Assembly (NCBI GenBank): GCA_028752905.1
Contig: JAQNBH010000015.1
Coordinates: 16,352,169 to 16,416,168, forward strand
From: Cladorhizidae sp. MBARI D1340-BT2
Lineage: Eukaryota; Porifera; Demospongiae; Poecilosclerida; Cladorhizidae
Length of the DNA stretch: 64,000 nucleotides
Reading direction: 5' to 3'
Positions 63,864 through 64,000 of the stretch are shown piece after piece. Under the pieces are notes generated by a model. That model worked only from the letters and a program-made list of their open reading frames with translations. It was not told where the DNA came from and did no database searches. Numbering within the stretch: the stretch's first letter is position 1; each line of letters starts with the position of its first letter. Position numbers and translations under genes: made by a program.

Positions 63864-64000
63864 TTAACAAGCCCACTCCGAAATATCATGCTGTTGGAGG
63901 GGCGCTTGCCAAGGAGCCAACACTCTCGTGGGAAAACTGAGCCAGATTAGAAGGAAAATACACAAAAACTTAATTTGATGTCCATTAACACAAAGATGTT

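Overview
The window reads as nuclear DNA of an animal: spliced genes with canonical GT/AG junctions, very small introns next to multi-kilobase ones, cut-and-paste DNA transposons, LINE fragments, and an extreme load of minisatellites. The mix (a metazoan-type D-glutamate cyclase gene, ZNF862-like hAT elements, Tigger/pogo elements, 65-100 bp introns) would suit an early-branching animal such as a sponge. That placement is an inference of low certainty; nothing in the window fixes the species.

Two genes could be rebuilt exon by exon, both on the minus strand. The first (814-6926) is a complete four-exon D-glutamate cyclase (DGLUCY) gene of 612 codons. Every splice phase agrees, and an in-frame stop sits directly upstream of its ATG. 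Its introns hold a LINE fragment, two minisatellites and a long AAT microsatellite, and its stop codon abuts another minisatellite. The second (12392 to at least 33595) encodes a START-type lipid-transfer domain spread over small exons, including 46, 80, 78 and 78 nt exons, plus a 924 nt last exon. Its introns contain two whole hAT transposons, a Tigger-derived MITE, a hairpin MITE and several satellites.

Layout: 1-816 minisatellite; 814-6926 DGLUCY; 7.27-7.53 kb MULE-like transposase fragment; 9.25-11.6 kb decayed LINE; 12.4-33.6 kb START-domain gene with hAT1 (14.7-17.2 kb) and hAT2 (20.3-25.6 kb, carrying a 2.7 kb minisatellite inside its transposase region); 34.9-40.6 kb satellites with a few candidate exons (one encodes a membrane segment); 40.9-42.5 kb broken Tigger transposase; 44.8-48.5 kb three satellites; 49.0-51.5 kb an unclassified transposon with long terminal inverted repeats; 52.0-56.1 kb one 18-bp satellite split by a TA-flanked inverted-repeat element; 56.6-61.7 kb further satellites and a hAT 5' fragment; 63.15-63.86 kb a TTAA-flanked MITE.

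By eye, about 19 kb (some 30%) is tandem repeat. Many units are multiples of 3 bp, so arrays stay open in several frames on both strands (up to 568 codons). I treat these as spurious ORFs. The most interesting items are the 49-51.5 kb transposon, the hAT element with a satellite inside its transposase region, and the satellite split by a datable insertion.
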